Origin: Aquibium microcysteis | GTDB taxonomy: Bacteria > Pseudomonadota > Alphaproteobacteria > Rhizobiales > Rhizobiaceae | Assembly (NCBI RefSeq): GCF_014495845.1 | Contig: NZ_CP061080.1 | Location: 5,198,001-5,262,000, forward strand | Direction of reading: 5' to 3' | DNA length: 64,000 bases | Notes under the pieces: generated by a model | Told to the model about the DNA's origin: nothing | Database searches by the model: none | The model's input: the letters and a program-made list of their open reading frames with translations, nothing else | Shown here: one piece after another, positions 55,713-64,000 of the stretch | How positions within the stretch are numbered: position 1 is the stretch's first letter | Layout: the number at the start of each line of letters is the position of its first letter | Made by a program: the position numbers and the translations under genes

Positions 55713-56462
55713 ATGACGAATCCAGATTCCCGCAAGACCATCGTGCTGACGGGCGCGAGCCGCGGCATCGGCCACGCGACCGTGAAGCGCTTCTCGCGCG
55801 AGGGCTGGCGTGTCATCACCTGCTCCAGGCAGGCCTTTTCGGAGGATTGTCCCTGGCCGCAGGGCGCGGAGGACCACATCCGCGTCGACCTTACCGATCC
55901 GGAGGACGTCGGCCAGGCGGTCTCCGAGATCCGCCACCGGCTGCAGGCGCTCGGCGGCAGGCTGGAGGCGCTGGTCAACAACGCGGGCATATCGCCGAAG
56001 CTCGCCGAGGGCGGCCGGATGAATTCGATCGACACGCCGATGCACGTGTGGCGCGACGTGTTCCAGGTCAACTTCTTCGCGCCGATCATGCTGGCGCGCG
56101 GCCTGTTCAAGGAGCTTGCCGCCGCCCGCGGCTCGATCGTCAACGTCACCTCCATCGCCGGCACCCGGGTGCACCCTTTCGCGGGCACCGCCTATGCCAC
56201 GTCGAAGGCCGCGCTCGGCTCGCTGACGCGGGAGATGGCCGCCGACTTCGGCCCGCACGGCATCCGCGTCAACGCCATCGCGCCCGGCGAGATCGACACC
56301 GCCATCCTGTCGCCCGGCACCGACAAGATCGTCGAGGCCATTCCGCTGCGCCGGCTCGGCGAAACGGCGGAGGTGGCCGACATCATCTATTTCCTCTGCT
56401 CCCCGCAGGCCTCCTACGTCTCCGGCTCCGAAATCCACATCAATGGCGGCCAGCACGTCTGA
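55713..56462 (+). CDS. SDR-family oxidoreductase
   Basis: A 249-residue classical short-chain dehydrogenase. Cofactor loop TGASRGIGHA, NNAG in LVNNAGISP, catalytic Ser (VTSIAG) and YATSK, then PGEIDT. The Arg in SRQ after strand 2 suggests NADP. Substrate unknown. It converges on the PAS-LuxR gene, 25 bases apart. Confidence 0.88.
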   Translation: MTNPDSRKTIVLTGASRGIGHATVKRFSREGWRVITCSRQAFSEDCPWPQGAEDHIRVDLTDPEDVGQAVSEIRHRLQALGGRLEALVNNAGISPKLAEGGRMNSIDTPMHVWRDVFQVNFFAPIMLARGLFKELAAARGSIVNVTSIAGTRVHPFAGTAYATSKAALGSLTREMAADFGPHGIRVNAIAPGEIDTAILSPGTDKIVEAIPLRRLGETAEVADIIYFLCSPQASYVSGSEIHINGGQHV

Positions 56463-56487
56463 GCGGGCGACGATCGCCCCCGCCGGC

Positions 56488-57045
56488 TTAGCCGGGCATG
56501 CCCGACAGCGAGGCGAGCAGTTCGGCCACGTTGCTGGCGCAGTATTTCTTGAGAAGGCGGGCGCGGTGCGCTTCCACCGTGCGCGGCGAGAGGTCGAGCA
56601 GGCGGGCGATCTCCTTGCTCGTGCGGCCTTCCCCGAGATGCATCACGATCTGTCGCTCGCGCGTGGTGAGCTGCATCACCGGCCGATAGGCCGACAGGTC
56701 GGCGAAGGACCACACCGCCCGCGCCAGCGGATTGTCGCGGGTGAAGGAATGGCCGCGCACGCGGCACCAGAACAGCGCCCCGTCCTTGCGCGCCATGATG
56801 CGTTCGTCGGAATACTCGTTGGAACGTCGGAGCGGCTCGACGCCGACGTCGCGGATCCGCTCGAACTCCTCGTAGGTGGGATAGAGGAAGGCGAAGGACT
56901 GGTCGATCAGCTCCGCCCTGTCGTAGCGGAAGATCAGCGCGAAGGTCAGGTTGCAGGCCCTGATGATCCGGTTCTCCGTCAGCACGATCCCGACCGGAGC
57001 GTGTTCGAAGGCCAGTGCCTCTAGCGTCGTGTCCCGGTCATCCAT
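56488..57045 (-). CDS. PAS-LuxR transcriptional regulator
   Basis: A 185-residue regulator. Residues 1 to about 115 are a single PAS domain (FEHAPVGIVLTENRIIRACN, WCRVRGHSF); the C-terminus is a LuxR helix-turn-helix (LTTRERQIVMHLGEGRTSKE followed by IARLLDLSPRTVEAHRARLL). Start ATG 57045 fits the PAS start; the frame open to 57267 is a shadow. Divergent from the SDR-ABC operon and a likely activator of it. Confidence 0.85.
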   Translation of the reverse strand: MDDRDTTLEALAFEHAPVGIVLTENRIIRACNLTFALIFRYDRAELIDQSFAFLYPTYEEFERIRDVGVEPLRRSNEYSDERIMARKDGALFWCRVRGHSFTRDNPLARAVWSFADLSAYRPVMQLTTRERQIVMHLGEGRTSKEIARLLDLSPRTVEAHRARLLKKYCASNVAELLASLSGMPG

Positions 57046-57159
57046 GCGTATTTGTACGATATTGATGAGAAAGTGCCCGGGACGGATAGTACCAAGGCGC
57101 GCAGGATCGCAACACAAGAATCCTCGAAAACATTCCTTGCGCGCGGGAGGACTGCTTTC

Positions 57160-57309
57160 ATGAAGCTGGCCGAGGGGTTGGCCATCGTCGCGGGCTCGCG
57201 TCCCGGTGGCACCGCATTGTCCGATGGGCCCGCATGGTCGGGCTTCCACGCCACCGTTCGCGCGCACATGGCGTCCGTCGCGGCCGCGTCCGGCGAGACC
57301 GCACGATGA
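57160..57309 (+). CDS. Possible 49-residue leader-like ORF
   Basis: ATG 57160 preceded by GGGAGG at good distance; the frame ends in TGA overlapping the next gene's ATG (57306), which would couple translation. No recognisable domain (begins MKLAEGLAIVAGSR). May be a leader peptide or chance. Confidence 0.25.
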   Translation: MKLAEGLAIVAGSRPGGTALSDGPAWSGFHATVRAHMASVAAASGETAR

Positions 57310-58115
57310 GCGGAGCGACGCTGAGCGGCCGGGCCGCGCTCGTCACCGGCTCCGTGCAGGGCATCGGGCTCGCGATCGCGCGTTCTCTGGCCGCCGAAGG
57401 CGCCCGCGTCGCGGTGCACGGGCTGGCGGCGCCCGGGCAGGCCGCCGCCGTCGAGGCGCAGCTGCGGTCGGACGGCGCGCCGGACACGGTGTTCCTCGAC
57501 GCCGACCTGCGCGACGTCGACGCGATCGAGGCCATGATGGCACGCGCCGCCGTCTGGGGACCGGTCGACGTGCTCGTCAACAATGCCGGCATCCAGCGCA
57601 CGGCACCGCTGTCCGAGGCGACGGCGGCGACCTGGAACGACATCCTGGCAGTCAACCTGTCGGCCGCCTTCCACACCATGCGGCTCGCCATGCCCGGCAT
57701 GGGCGAGCGCGGCTTCGGCCGGGTGATCAACATCGCTTCCGTCCACGGGCTGGTCGCCTCCAGGGACAAGTCGCCCTACGTCGCGTCCAAGTTCGGCCTC
57801 GTCGGGCTGAGCAAGGTCGCCGCGCTCGAATATGCGGCCTGCGGCTCGCGCGAGACGGGCGGCGTCACCGTCAACTGCATCTGTCCCGGCTGGACCGAGA
57901 CGGCGATCATCGGCCCGCAGGTCGATGCCCGCGCCGCGGCCCATGGCGGCGATCGCGACGCCGGCATCGCCAGTCTGCTGTCGGAGAAGCAGCCGAGCCG
58001 TCGGACGTCGGATCCGGCCGAGATCGGCGCGCTTGCCGTCTGGCTCTGCCAGAGACCGGCCCACAACGTCACCGGGACCGCGATCCCGGTGGATGGCGGC
58101 TGGACCGCCCAGTGA
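57306..58115 (+). CDS. 3-hydroxybutyrate dehydrogenase-like SDR
   Basis: A 269-residue SDR. NAD loop TGSVQGIGLAIA, NNAG, the catalytic HGLVASRDKSPYVASK region and the C-terminal EKQPSRRTSDP with IPVDGGWTAQ, all like BdhA enzymes that oxidise (R)-3-hydroxybutyrate to acetoacetate. First clear gene of an operon with a branched-chain-type ABC transporter and a hydrolase, suggesting uptake and use of a hydroxy-acid or its ester. Confidence 0.78.
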   Translation: MSGATLSGRAALVTGSVQGIGLAIARSLAAEGARVAVHGLAAPGQAAAVEAQLRSDGAPDTVFLDADLRDVDAIEAMMARAAVWGPVDVLVNNAGIQRTAPLSEATAATWNDILAVNLSAAFHTMRLAMPGMGERGFGRVINIASVHGLVASRDKSPYVASKFGLVGLSKVAALEYAACGSRETGGVTVNCICPGWTETAIIGPQVDARAAAHGGDRDAGIASLLSEKQPSRRTSDPAEIGALAVWLCQRPAHNVTGTAIPVDGGWTAQ

Positions 58116-58143
58116 ACGACACGCTCAAGAAGGAGGAGACGAC

Positions 58144-59349
58144 ATGAAGAGACTGATCTCGACGGTCGCCATCGCTGCGGTTCTCGCGGCAGGCGGCCTC
58201 TCGACGGGCTTCACGCAGGAGGACCCGGTCAAGATCGCGCTGGTGCACGGCCTTTCCGGCTCGCCGCTGGAAGCCTATTCCAAGCAGACCACCGCCGGCT
58301 TCAACCTCGGCCTCGAATACGCCACCAAGGGCACGATGGAGATCAAGGGCCGCAAGATCGAGGTGATCGAGAAGGACACCCAGTTCAAGCCCGACGTCGC
58401 CCGCTCGGTGCTGGCCGAGGCCTATGGCGACGACGAGGTGCTGATCGCCGTCGGCGGCACGTCGTCGGGCGTCACCACCGCCATGCTGCCGATCGCCGCG
58501 GAATACGAGAAGATCCTGCTCGTCGAACCCGCCGTGGCGGATTCGCTCACCGGCCCGGATTCCAACCGCTACGTCTTCAAGACCTCGCGCAACTCCTCCA
58601 TGGACATGCAGGCGCAGGCGCTGGCGCTGCAGCCCGACGACAAGCTCTTCGTCGCCACCCTGGCGCAGGACTATGCCTTCGGCCGCGACGGCATCGCCGC
58701 CTTCAAGAAGGCGCTCGAGGGCACCGGCGCCAACCTCGTCGCCGAGGAATACGTGCCGCAGCAGACGACCGACTTCACCGCCACCATCGAGCGTCTGTTC
58801 GGCGCGCTGAAGGACAAGGAAGGCCGCAAGGTCATCGTCATGTACGTCGCCGGCATCGACGCCATGACGCCGCTGGCCGCCGCCGACCCGGCCCGCTACG
58901 GCATCGAGCTCTCCACCGGCGGCAACATCCTGCCGGCGATGGCGTCCTACAAGAAGGTGCCGGGCATGGAAGGCGCCATCTACTACTACTACGAGGCCCC
59001 GAAGAACGAGATCAACGACTGGCTGGTCGAGAAGCACCAGGAGAAGTACGGCTCGCCGCCCGACTTCTTCACCGCCGGCGGCATGGCCGCGGCTCTCGCC
59101 ATCGTCAAGGCGCTGGAGACGGCCGACGACTGGGAGACCGAGACGCTGATCAAGACCATGGAGGGCATGTCCTGGGAGACCCCGAAGGGCACCATGACCT
59201 TCCGTCCGGAGGACCACCAGGCGCTGCAGTCCATGTACCACTTCAAGATTGCGGTGAAGGAGGGCGTCGACTGGGCCGTTCCGGAGCTGGTGCGCGAGAT
59301 CAAGCCGGAGGAGATGGACATTCCGGTGGGGCGGAACAACCAGCAGTGA
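58144..59349 (+). CDS. Branched-chain-type ABC substrate-binding protein
   Basis: A 401-residue periplasmic protein of the LivJ/HAAT family. Signal peptide MKRLISTVAIAAVLAAGGLS, cleavage near GFTQE. Type I fold: VKIALVHGLSGSPLEAYSKQ, GGTSSGVTTAM, LAQDYAFGRDG and FFTAGGMAAALAIVKAL. Substrate unknown. AGGAGGAG lies before the ATG. Confidence 0.86.
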   Translation: MKRLISTVAIAAVLAAGGLSTGFTQEDPVKIALVHGLSGSPLEAYSKQTTAGFNLGLEYATKGTMEIKGRKIEVIEKDTQFKPDVARSVLAEAYGDDEVLIAVGGTSSGVTTAMLPIAAEYEKILLVEPAVADSLTGPDSNRYVFKTSRNSSMDMQAQALALQPDDKLFVATLAQDYAFGRDGIAAFKKALEGTGANLVAEEYVPQQTTDFTATIERLFGALKDKEGRKVIVMYVAGIDAMTPLAAADPARYGIELSTGGNILPAMASYKKVPGMEGAIYYYYEAPKNEINDWLVEKHQEKYGSPPDFFTAGGMAAALAIVKALETADDWETETLIKTMEGMSWETPKGTMTFRPEDHQALQSMYHFKIAVKEGVDWAVPELVREIKPEEMDIPVGRNNQQ

Positions 59350-59362
59350 GGTTGCGGGAGTA

Positions 59363-59464
59363 GGCAGTCGGCAGTCGGCAGTCGGGGTGGAATGGCGGGG
59401 GCTTTCGTGATGGCCTCGTCGTCCTTCGCCGCTGCCTGATCCCGACTGCCCACTGCCCACTGCC
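59363..59464. repeat. Inverted array of 7-base repeats
   Basis: Three tandem GGCAGTC (59363-59383) face GACTGCC-CACTGCC-CACTGCC (59444-59464) across 60 bases. A third kind of repeat in the same operon; it lies between the binding-protein gene and the first ATPase gene. Confidence 0.8.
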
Positions 59465-59493
59465 TCCACTACAAAAACCGAACCGCTCCGCCC

Positions 59494-60258
59494 ATGACCC
59501 CCTCCCTCCGCACCGAGAACCTGACCATCCGCTTCGGCGGCCACGTGGCGGTGAACCGGGTGACCTGCGCTTTCCGGCCGGGCGAGCTGACGGTGATCGT
59601 CGGGCCGAACGGGGCGGGCAAGACGACGTGGTTCAACCTCGTCTCGGGACAGTTGCGGCCGAGCGAGGGCAAGGTGTTCAAGGACGGGCGCGACATCACC
59701 GGCCTGTCTCCCTCGGCGCGTGCGAAGGCGGGCATCGGCCGCGCCTTCCAGCTGACCAATCTTTTTCCCAAGCTCTCGGTGCTGGAGAACGTACGGCTGG
59801 TGGTCCAGGCGCGCAGCGGCGCCGGGCCGCGGACCCTGTCGCGTGCGGCGGCGCTGACCGGCATCCGCGACGAGGCGATGGGCCATCTCGAACGCGCCCG
59901 CCTGGCCGACGTCTCTGCCTATCCGGCGTCGGCGCTGCCGCATGGCGACCAGCGCAAGCTGGAGGTCGCCATGCTGATCGCCATGCAGCCGGACGTCTTC
60001 ATGTTCGACGAGCCGACCGCCGGCATGTCGGTGGACGAGGCGCCGGTGATCCTCGACCTGATCGCCGGCATCAAGAAGGATGCGTCGAAGACGATCCTGC
60101 TGGTCGAGCACAAGATGGACGTGGTGCGGGCGCTGGCCGACCGGATCGTCGTTCTGCACAATGGCGAGATGGTCGCCGACGGCCGCCCCGACGAGGTGAT
60201 GGCGCTGCCCACGGTGCGCGAGATCTATCTCGGCGTCGGCGCGGAGGAGGACGCATGA
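59494..60258 (+). CDS. LivG-like ABC ATP-binding protein
   Basis: A 254-residue ATPase. Walker A GPNGAGKTT, Q-loop region GRAFQLTNLFPKLSV, signature LPHGDQRKLE in place of LSxGQ, Walker B VFMFDEPTAGMS, H-loop VEHKMDVV. Partner of the following ATPase; overlaps it by 4 bases. No clear ribosome binding site is visible. Confidence 0.9.
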   Translation: MTPSLRTENLTIRFGGHVAVNRVTCAFRPGELTVIVGPNGAGKTTWFNLVSGQLRPSEGKVFKDGRDITGLSPSARAKAGIGRAFQLTNLFPKLSVLENVRLVVQARSGAGPRTLSRAAALTGIRDEAMGHLERARLADVSAYPASALPHGDQRKLEVAMLIAMQPDVFMFDEPTAGMSVDEAPVILDLIAGIKKDASKTILLVEHKMDVVRALADRIVVLHNGEMVADGRPDEVMALPTVREIYLGVGAEEDA

Positions 60259-60977
60259 GCGGCGCCATCCTGAGGCTCGACGACGTCCACACCGACATCG
60301 GCCAGTACCACATCCTGCACGGCATCTCGCTGAACGTGCCCGAGGGCGGCGTCCACGTGCTGCTCGGCCGCAACGGCGCAGGCAAGACGACGACGCTCCG
60401 GACCATCATGGGCCTGTGGCGGGCGCGCAAGGGCGCGATCGTCTTCCGCCACCACGACATCACGGCCATGCCCACCCCCGACATCGCCCGCCTCGGCATC
60501 GCCTACGTGCCCGAGAACATGGGCATCTTCGGCGGTCTGACGGTGGAGGAGAACATGCGGCTCGCTTCCACCACCGGCCGTTTCGACGACGACCGGCTGG
60601 GGCGCATCTTCGCGCTGTTCCCGGCGATGGAGAAGTTCTGGACCCGCCAGGCGAGCGGGCTTTCCGGCGGCCAGAAGCAGATGCTCGCCATCTCGCGCGC
60701 CATCGTCGAGCGGCGCGAGCTGATCCTGATCGACGAACCGACCAAGGGCCTGGCACCCGCCATCATCCGCGCCATGATCGGCGCCTTCCGCGAGATCGCG
60801 CAGGAGACGACGATCCTGCTCGTCGAGCAGAACTTCCTCTTCGCCCGCTCGCTCGGCCGCGGCGTGGCGGTGATCGACGACGGCCGCATCGTGCATCACG
60901 GCGACATGGCGGCGCTGGCGGCGGATGAAGCGCTGCAGACGCGGCTCTTGAGCCTGTCGCTGGCGGATCATCAGTAG
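60255..60977 (+). CDS. LivF-like ABC ATP-binding protein
   Basis: A 240-residue ATPase. Walker A GRNGAGKTT, signature LSGGQKQM, Walker B LILIDEPTKGLAP, H-loop VEQNFLF. Second ATPase of the transporter. A RIME-like repeat separates it from the permease genes. Confidence 0.91.
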   Translation: MSGAILRLDDVHTDIGQYHILHGISLNVPEGGVHVLLGRNGAGKTTTLRTIMGLWRARKGAIVFRHHDITAMPTPDIARLGIAYVPENMGIFGGLTVEENMRLASTTGRFDDDRLGRIFALFPAMEKFWTRQASGLSGGQKQMLAISRAIVERRELILIDEPTKGLAPAIIRAMIGAFREIAQETTILLVEQNFLFARSLGRGVAVIDDGRIVHHGDMAALAADEALQTRLLSLSLADHQ

Positions 60978-60997
60978 GAGATCGACATGGCCGTCGC

Positions 60998-61171
60998 GCT
61001 CTACGGCGCCCCCCTCTGCCTGCCGGCATCTCCCCCACGAGGGGGGAGATCGGCCGTCGCCGCCGTCTCGGCCCATCGCCAGCGGCGCAGGGGGAGATCG
61101 CGCGCCGAAGCTGCCGATCTCCCCCCTCGTGGGGGAGATGGCCGGCAGGCCAGAGGGGGGCGCCATAGAGC
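60998..61171. repeat. RIME-like palindromic intergenic repeat, copy 2
   Basis: Arms 60998-61053 and 61114-61171 are near-perfect inverted copies (two single-base indels and one mismatch). Same arm core (CCCCCCTCTG, CCTGCCGG, CATCTCCCCC) as the 12692-12842 copy, with ACGAG in place of TCAAG in the small hairpin. Lies inside the ABC operon between livF- and livH-like genes. Confidence 0.88.
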
Positions 61172-61216
61172 ACCGACCGTCCAGGAAGGCGCGCGCACCC
61201 ACCCCGGAGCCCGTCC

Positions 61217-62203
61217 ATGAACGCCGCCCTCGACCGCGTCGGCGGCGTCTATGCCCTGCCGGTGATCCTCGCGATCCTCGCCTTCGCGGCCATCGGCTCC
61301 ACCTCGACCTGGGTGACGCTGACGGCGGCGGGCCTGGCGATGGGGATGATGATCTTCCTGATGGCGTCGGGCCTGTCGCTGATCTTCGGGCTGATGGACG
61401 TCCTGAATTTCGGCCACTCGGCCTTCGTCTCCTTCGGCGCCTTCATCGCCGCCTCGGTGCTGGCCGCTCTCGGCGTCTGGCTCGCGGCCGACAGCGTGCT
61501 TCTCAACATCGCCGCGCTGATGGCCGCCATCGCGGCTGCGACCGCCTTCGGGGCGCTGGCCGGCTGGGGCTTCGAGCGGGTGATCGTCAAGCCGGTCTAC
61601 AGGGACCATCTGCGCCAGATCCTGATCACCATGGGCGCGCTGATCGTGGCCGAACAGCTGCTGCTCGCCATCTGGGGCGGCACGCCGATGGCGGTGGCGC
61701 GGCCGGCCTTCCTGACCGGATCGATCATCATCGGCGACGTGGCGATCGAGGCCTATCGCATCTTCGCGCTGCTGCTCGGTCTGGCGGTCTACGTCGCCAT
61801 GTATCTCGCGCTCAACCGCACCCGCATCGGTCTGCTGATCCGGGCCGGCGTCGAGAACCGCGAAATGGTGGAATCGCTCGGCTTCCGCGTCGACCGGCTG
61901 TTCATCGGCGTCTTCATGGCGGGTTCCGCGCTGGCGGCCATGGGCGGGGCGATGTGGGCGGGCTACCAGAGCCTGATCACGCCGGCACTCGGCCAGGAAC
62001 TGATGATCATCGTCTTCATCGTCGTCATCATCGGCGGGCTGGGATCGATCCAGGGCTCGCTGCTCGGCGCCATCCTGGTCGGGCTGATGACCAACTACGT
62101 CGCCTTCCTGTTTCCCAAGCTGGCGCTGGCCTCCAACATGCTCTTGATGATGGCGGTGCTGCTCTGGCGGCCCTATGGGCTGCGGCCGGCGGTGAAGGGG
62201 TGA
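61217..62203 (+). CDS. LivH-like ABC permease
   Basis: A 328-residue inner-membrane permease. Characteristic are ASGLSLIFGLMDVLNFGHSA and MYLALNRTRIGLLIRAGVEN, EMVESLGFRV. About eight helices. Works with the LivM-like permease after it. Confidence 0.9.
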   Translation: MNAALDRVGGVYALPVILAILAFAAIGSTSTWVTLTAAGLAMGMMIFLMASGLSLIFGLMDVLNFGHSAFVSFGAFIAASVLAALGVWLAADSVLLNIAALMAAIAAATAFGALAGWGFERVIVKPVYRDHLRQILITMGALIVAEQLLLAIWGGTPMAVARPAFLTGSIIIGDVAIEAYRIFALLLGLAVYVAMYLALNRTRIGLLIRAGVENREMVESLGFRVDRLFIGVFMAGSALAAMGGAMWAGYQSLITPALGQELMIIVFIVVIIGGLGSIQGSLLGAILVGLMTNYVAFLFPKLALASNMLLMMAVLLWRPYGLRPAVKG

Positions 62204-62238
62204 TGGGGATGCATGGCGCGTGTGATACCCCCAGCTCC

Positions 62239-62376
62239 GCCGTCATCCTCGGGCTTGTCCCGAGGATCTGCTTCGCTTCGCGATCGAGGCTCGGCGTCGA
62301 TGACGGTATGTGGCAGCCGGTGACGCTCTTCGCTCGGGCGGCAGCAGATCCTCGGGACAAGCCCGAGGATGACGGC
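62239..62376. repeat. Perfect 33-bp inverted repeat
   Basis: Arm 62239-62271 (starts GCCGTCATCCTCGGGC) is the exact reverse complement of 62344-62376, 72-base loop. Another dispersed palindromic family. Lies between the livH- and livM-like genes. Confidence 0.88.
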
Positions 62377-62432
62377 GTCCGTGGTGGCTTGCGTCGCAAA
62401 CCAGCCTGCCGGCGTGCCGGGGACGTCCGCCG

Positions 62433-63533
62433 ATGACCGCTTCCTCCATCCCCTCCACCCCCGCCCGCCGCGTTCCCGCCGGGCGCCTCGCCGTCTACGG
62501 CATCGTCTTCGCCATCGGACTCTGCCTCGCCTTCGCGCCGTTTCTCTTCACCGACGTGCGGGCGGCAGAGGTGGCGGCGCGGATCTGCATCTTCATCGTG
62601 CTGGTGGCGAGCTACGACCTTTTGATCGGCTACACCGGCATCGTCTCCTTCGCCCACACGATGTTCTTCGGCCTCGGCGCCTACGGCGCGGCGATCGCGC
62701 TGAAGGCCTGGGGACCGGGCTGGGATGCGATCCTGATCGGCGGCGGCGCGGGGATCCTCGCCGCGCTGGTGCTGGCGGTGCTGATCGGGCTCCTGTCACT
62801 CAGGGTCAAGGCGATCTTTTTCGCCATGGTGACGCTGGCGGCGGCTTCCGTGATGCTGGTGCTGGCGAGCCAGCTCTCCGACATCACCGGCGGCGAGGAC
62901 GGCTTCACCTACCAGGCGCCGCGGCTCTTCTCTCCGGCCTTCAAGCTGTTCGAGGACGCCGACGGCAAGGTGCTGCGGCTGTTCGACGTGGCGCTGAACG
63001 GCAAGGTGGCGGCCTATTACTTCGTCTTCCTGTCGAGCCTCGTGCTGTTCCTCCTGATGCTGCGCATCGTCGCCTCGCCGATGGGCACGGTGCTGGAGGC
63101 AATCCGCGAGAACGAGATGCGGGCCGAGGCGATCGGCTACAAGGTGGTCGCCTACCGCACCGCGATCTTCTGCATCGCGGCGGTCATCGCGGCCACGATC
63201 GGCGTGGTGCGCGCGGTCTGGCTGAAATACACCGGGCCGGAAGTGGCGCTGTCCTTCCACATCATGATCGACATCCTGCTGATGGTGGTGATCGGCGGCA
63301 TGGGCACCATCGTCGGCGCCGTCATCGGCGTCGTGGTGATGAGCCTCGCCCAGTTCTACCTGAAGGACCTGATGGAGGTGGCGGCCGAGGCCACCGCCGG
63401 CATCCCGCTGCTGCCGGACCTGCTCAATCCGGACCGCTGGCTGCTCTGGCTCGGCGTGCTCTTCATCCTGCTCGTCTATTTCTTCCCCGCCGGCATCGCG
63501 GGCACGCTCATGAACAAGGGAAGCCACAAATGA
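62433..63533 (+). CDS. LivM-like ABC permease
   Basis: A 366-residue permease with about ten helices: LIGYTGIVSFAHTMFFGLGA, ITGGEDGFTYQAP and IRENEMRAEAIGYKVVAYRT are the family marks. Its stop overlaps the hydrolase start by 4 bases (ATGA), so the hydrolase belongs to this operon. Confidence 0.91.
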   Translation: MTASSIPSTPARRVPAGRLAVYGIVFAIGLCLAFAPFLFTDVRAAEVAARICIFIVLVASYDLLIGYTGIVSFAHTMFFGLGAYGAAIALKAWGPGWDAILIGGGAGILAALVLAVLIGLLSLRVKAIFFAMVTLAAASVMLVLASQLSDITGGEDGFTYQAPRLFSPAFKLFEDADGKVLRLFDVALNGKVAAYYFVFLSSLVLFLLMLRIVASPMGTVLEAIRENEMRAEAIGYKVVAYRTAIFCIAAVIAATIGVVRAVWLKYTGPEVALSFHIMIDILLMVVIGGMGTIVGAVIGVVVMSLAQFYLKDLMEVAAEATAGIPLLPDLLNPDRWLLWLGVLFILLVYFFPAGIAGTLMNKGSHK

Positions 63534-64000
63534 TCCCGCGCTCGACCTATGTGCCCGCCGGGCGGCACGAGATGCACGTCACCGAATGGGGCGAGCGGGG
63601 CCGGCCGGCGCTGGTGATGTGGCACGGCCTGGCGCGCACGGGGCGCGATTTCGACGAGGCGGCGGCAGCCCTTGCGGACAGCTATTTCGTGATCTGCCCC
63701 GACACGCTGGGGCGCGGCCTGTCGAGCTGGTCGGCCCCCGGCGGGGCCGACTATTCCTATGCGAGCTTCGGGGAGACCGCACTCGCCATCCTCGACTTCT
63801 ACGGCATCGGCGATCTGCGCTGGATCGGCACCTCGATGGGCGGACTGCTCGGCGTGACGCTGGCGGCCGGGGCGCTCAAGGACCGCATCACCCATCTCGT
63901 CATCAACGACATCGGCCCCGACATCCCCGAGGCCGGTACCGGCCGCATCGCCTCCTATGTCGGCAACCCGCCGGTCTACGACACGGTGGCCGAGCTGGAG
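63530..64000 (+). CDS. Alpha/beta hydrolase (5' part)
   Basis: The first 157 residues of a hydrolase cut by the window end. Oxyanion segment MWHGLARTGRDFD, nucleophile in IGTSMGGLLG. The acid and His are beyond the window. Being last in the BdhA-like/ABC operon, it may cut an imported ester or lactone (inference). Confidence 0.85.
   Translation, partial: MIPRSTYVPAGRHEMHVTEWGERGRPALVMWHGLARTGRDFDEAAAALADSYFVICPDTLGRGLSSWSAPGGADYSYASFGETALAILDFYGIGDLRWIGTSMGGLLGVTLAAGALKDRITHLVINDIGPDIPEAGTGRIASYVGNPPVYDTVAELE

Noticed and set aside
59363..59464. CRISPR array
   Set aside because: Units are only 7 bases, tandem without spacers, and inverted; no cas genes in the window.

Overview
The window is high-GC, gene-dense alphaproteobacterial DNA. 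Gene order at the left end (ahcY, PAS histidine kinase, tsaE fusion, sugar-1-P nucleotidyltransferase, addB, addA, trxA, then trpF-trpB-trpA-accD-folC) is, from memory, typical of Hyphomicrobiales (Rhizobiales). A zinc-finger-less AccD, a DUF2852 protein and long palindromic intergenic repeats of the rhizobial RIME kind support this. A Mesorhizobium/Phyllobacteriaceae-like organism is my best guess; no rRNA or tRNA is present to prove it.

Region 1 (1-25009) is mostly core genome: methyl cycle (ahcY), a membrane histidine kinase, a TsaE-AmgK fusion next to a MurU-like enzyme (tRNA t6A modification plus peptidoglycan sugar recycling), AddAB recombination, thioredoxin, tryptophan synthesis, AccD, FolC, infC-rpmI-rplT and pheS. 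Small toxin-antitoxin-like modules have entered this core: a frameshifted vapC with intact vapB before trpF, and a ParDE/RelBE-like pair wedged between trpB and trpA with 4-base overlaps. pheT is not next to pheS or anywhere else in the window; a HEPN-protein pair follows instead.

Region 2 (26026-33568) is accessory membrane and peptide biology: SulP transporter with a small XRE regulator, an SMR-like protein, a K+ channel with a zinc ribbon, an Amj-like lipid II flippase, and then the most unusual locus. This is a subtilisin-like protease with a PatG-like C-terminal region followed by four tiny cysteine-rich peptides, three of which share a leader. I read it as a candidate ribosomal peptide (RiPP) cluster with no obvious modifying enzyme.

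Region 3 (33797-42985) holds lepA, a DUF4258/DUF2283 pair, dtd, and a second candidate system: a three-gene operon (heme-oxygenase-like diiron enzyme, FeeM/LuxI-like GNAT acyltransferase, flavodoxin) divergent from a LuxR-type regulator. An acyltransferase-3 membrane protein and a RutR-like TetR regulator follow.

Region 4 (43063-53111) is a nucleoside uptake and breakdown operon: uracil-DNA-glycosylase-like protein, GMC oxidoreductase, NIPSNAP protein, BMP-type binding protein, ABC ATPase, two permeases, nucleoside hydrolase and amidohydrolase. Two RutR-like operator boxes stand in front. Region 5 (53329-64000) has PBP1A, an SDR, a PAS-LuxR regulator, and a branched-chain-amino-acid-type ABC operon with a 3-hydroxybutyrate-dehydrogenase-like SDR and an alpha/beta hydrolase. 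Three junctions of that operon carry three different palindromic repeats.

All functional calls come from reading translated sequence and remembered family motifs; no database search was run.
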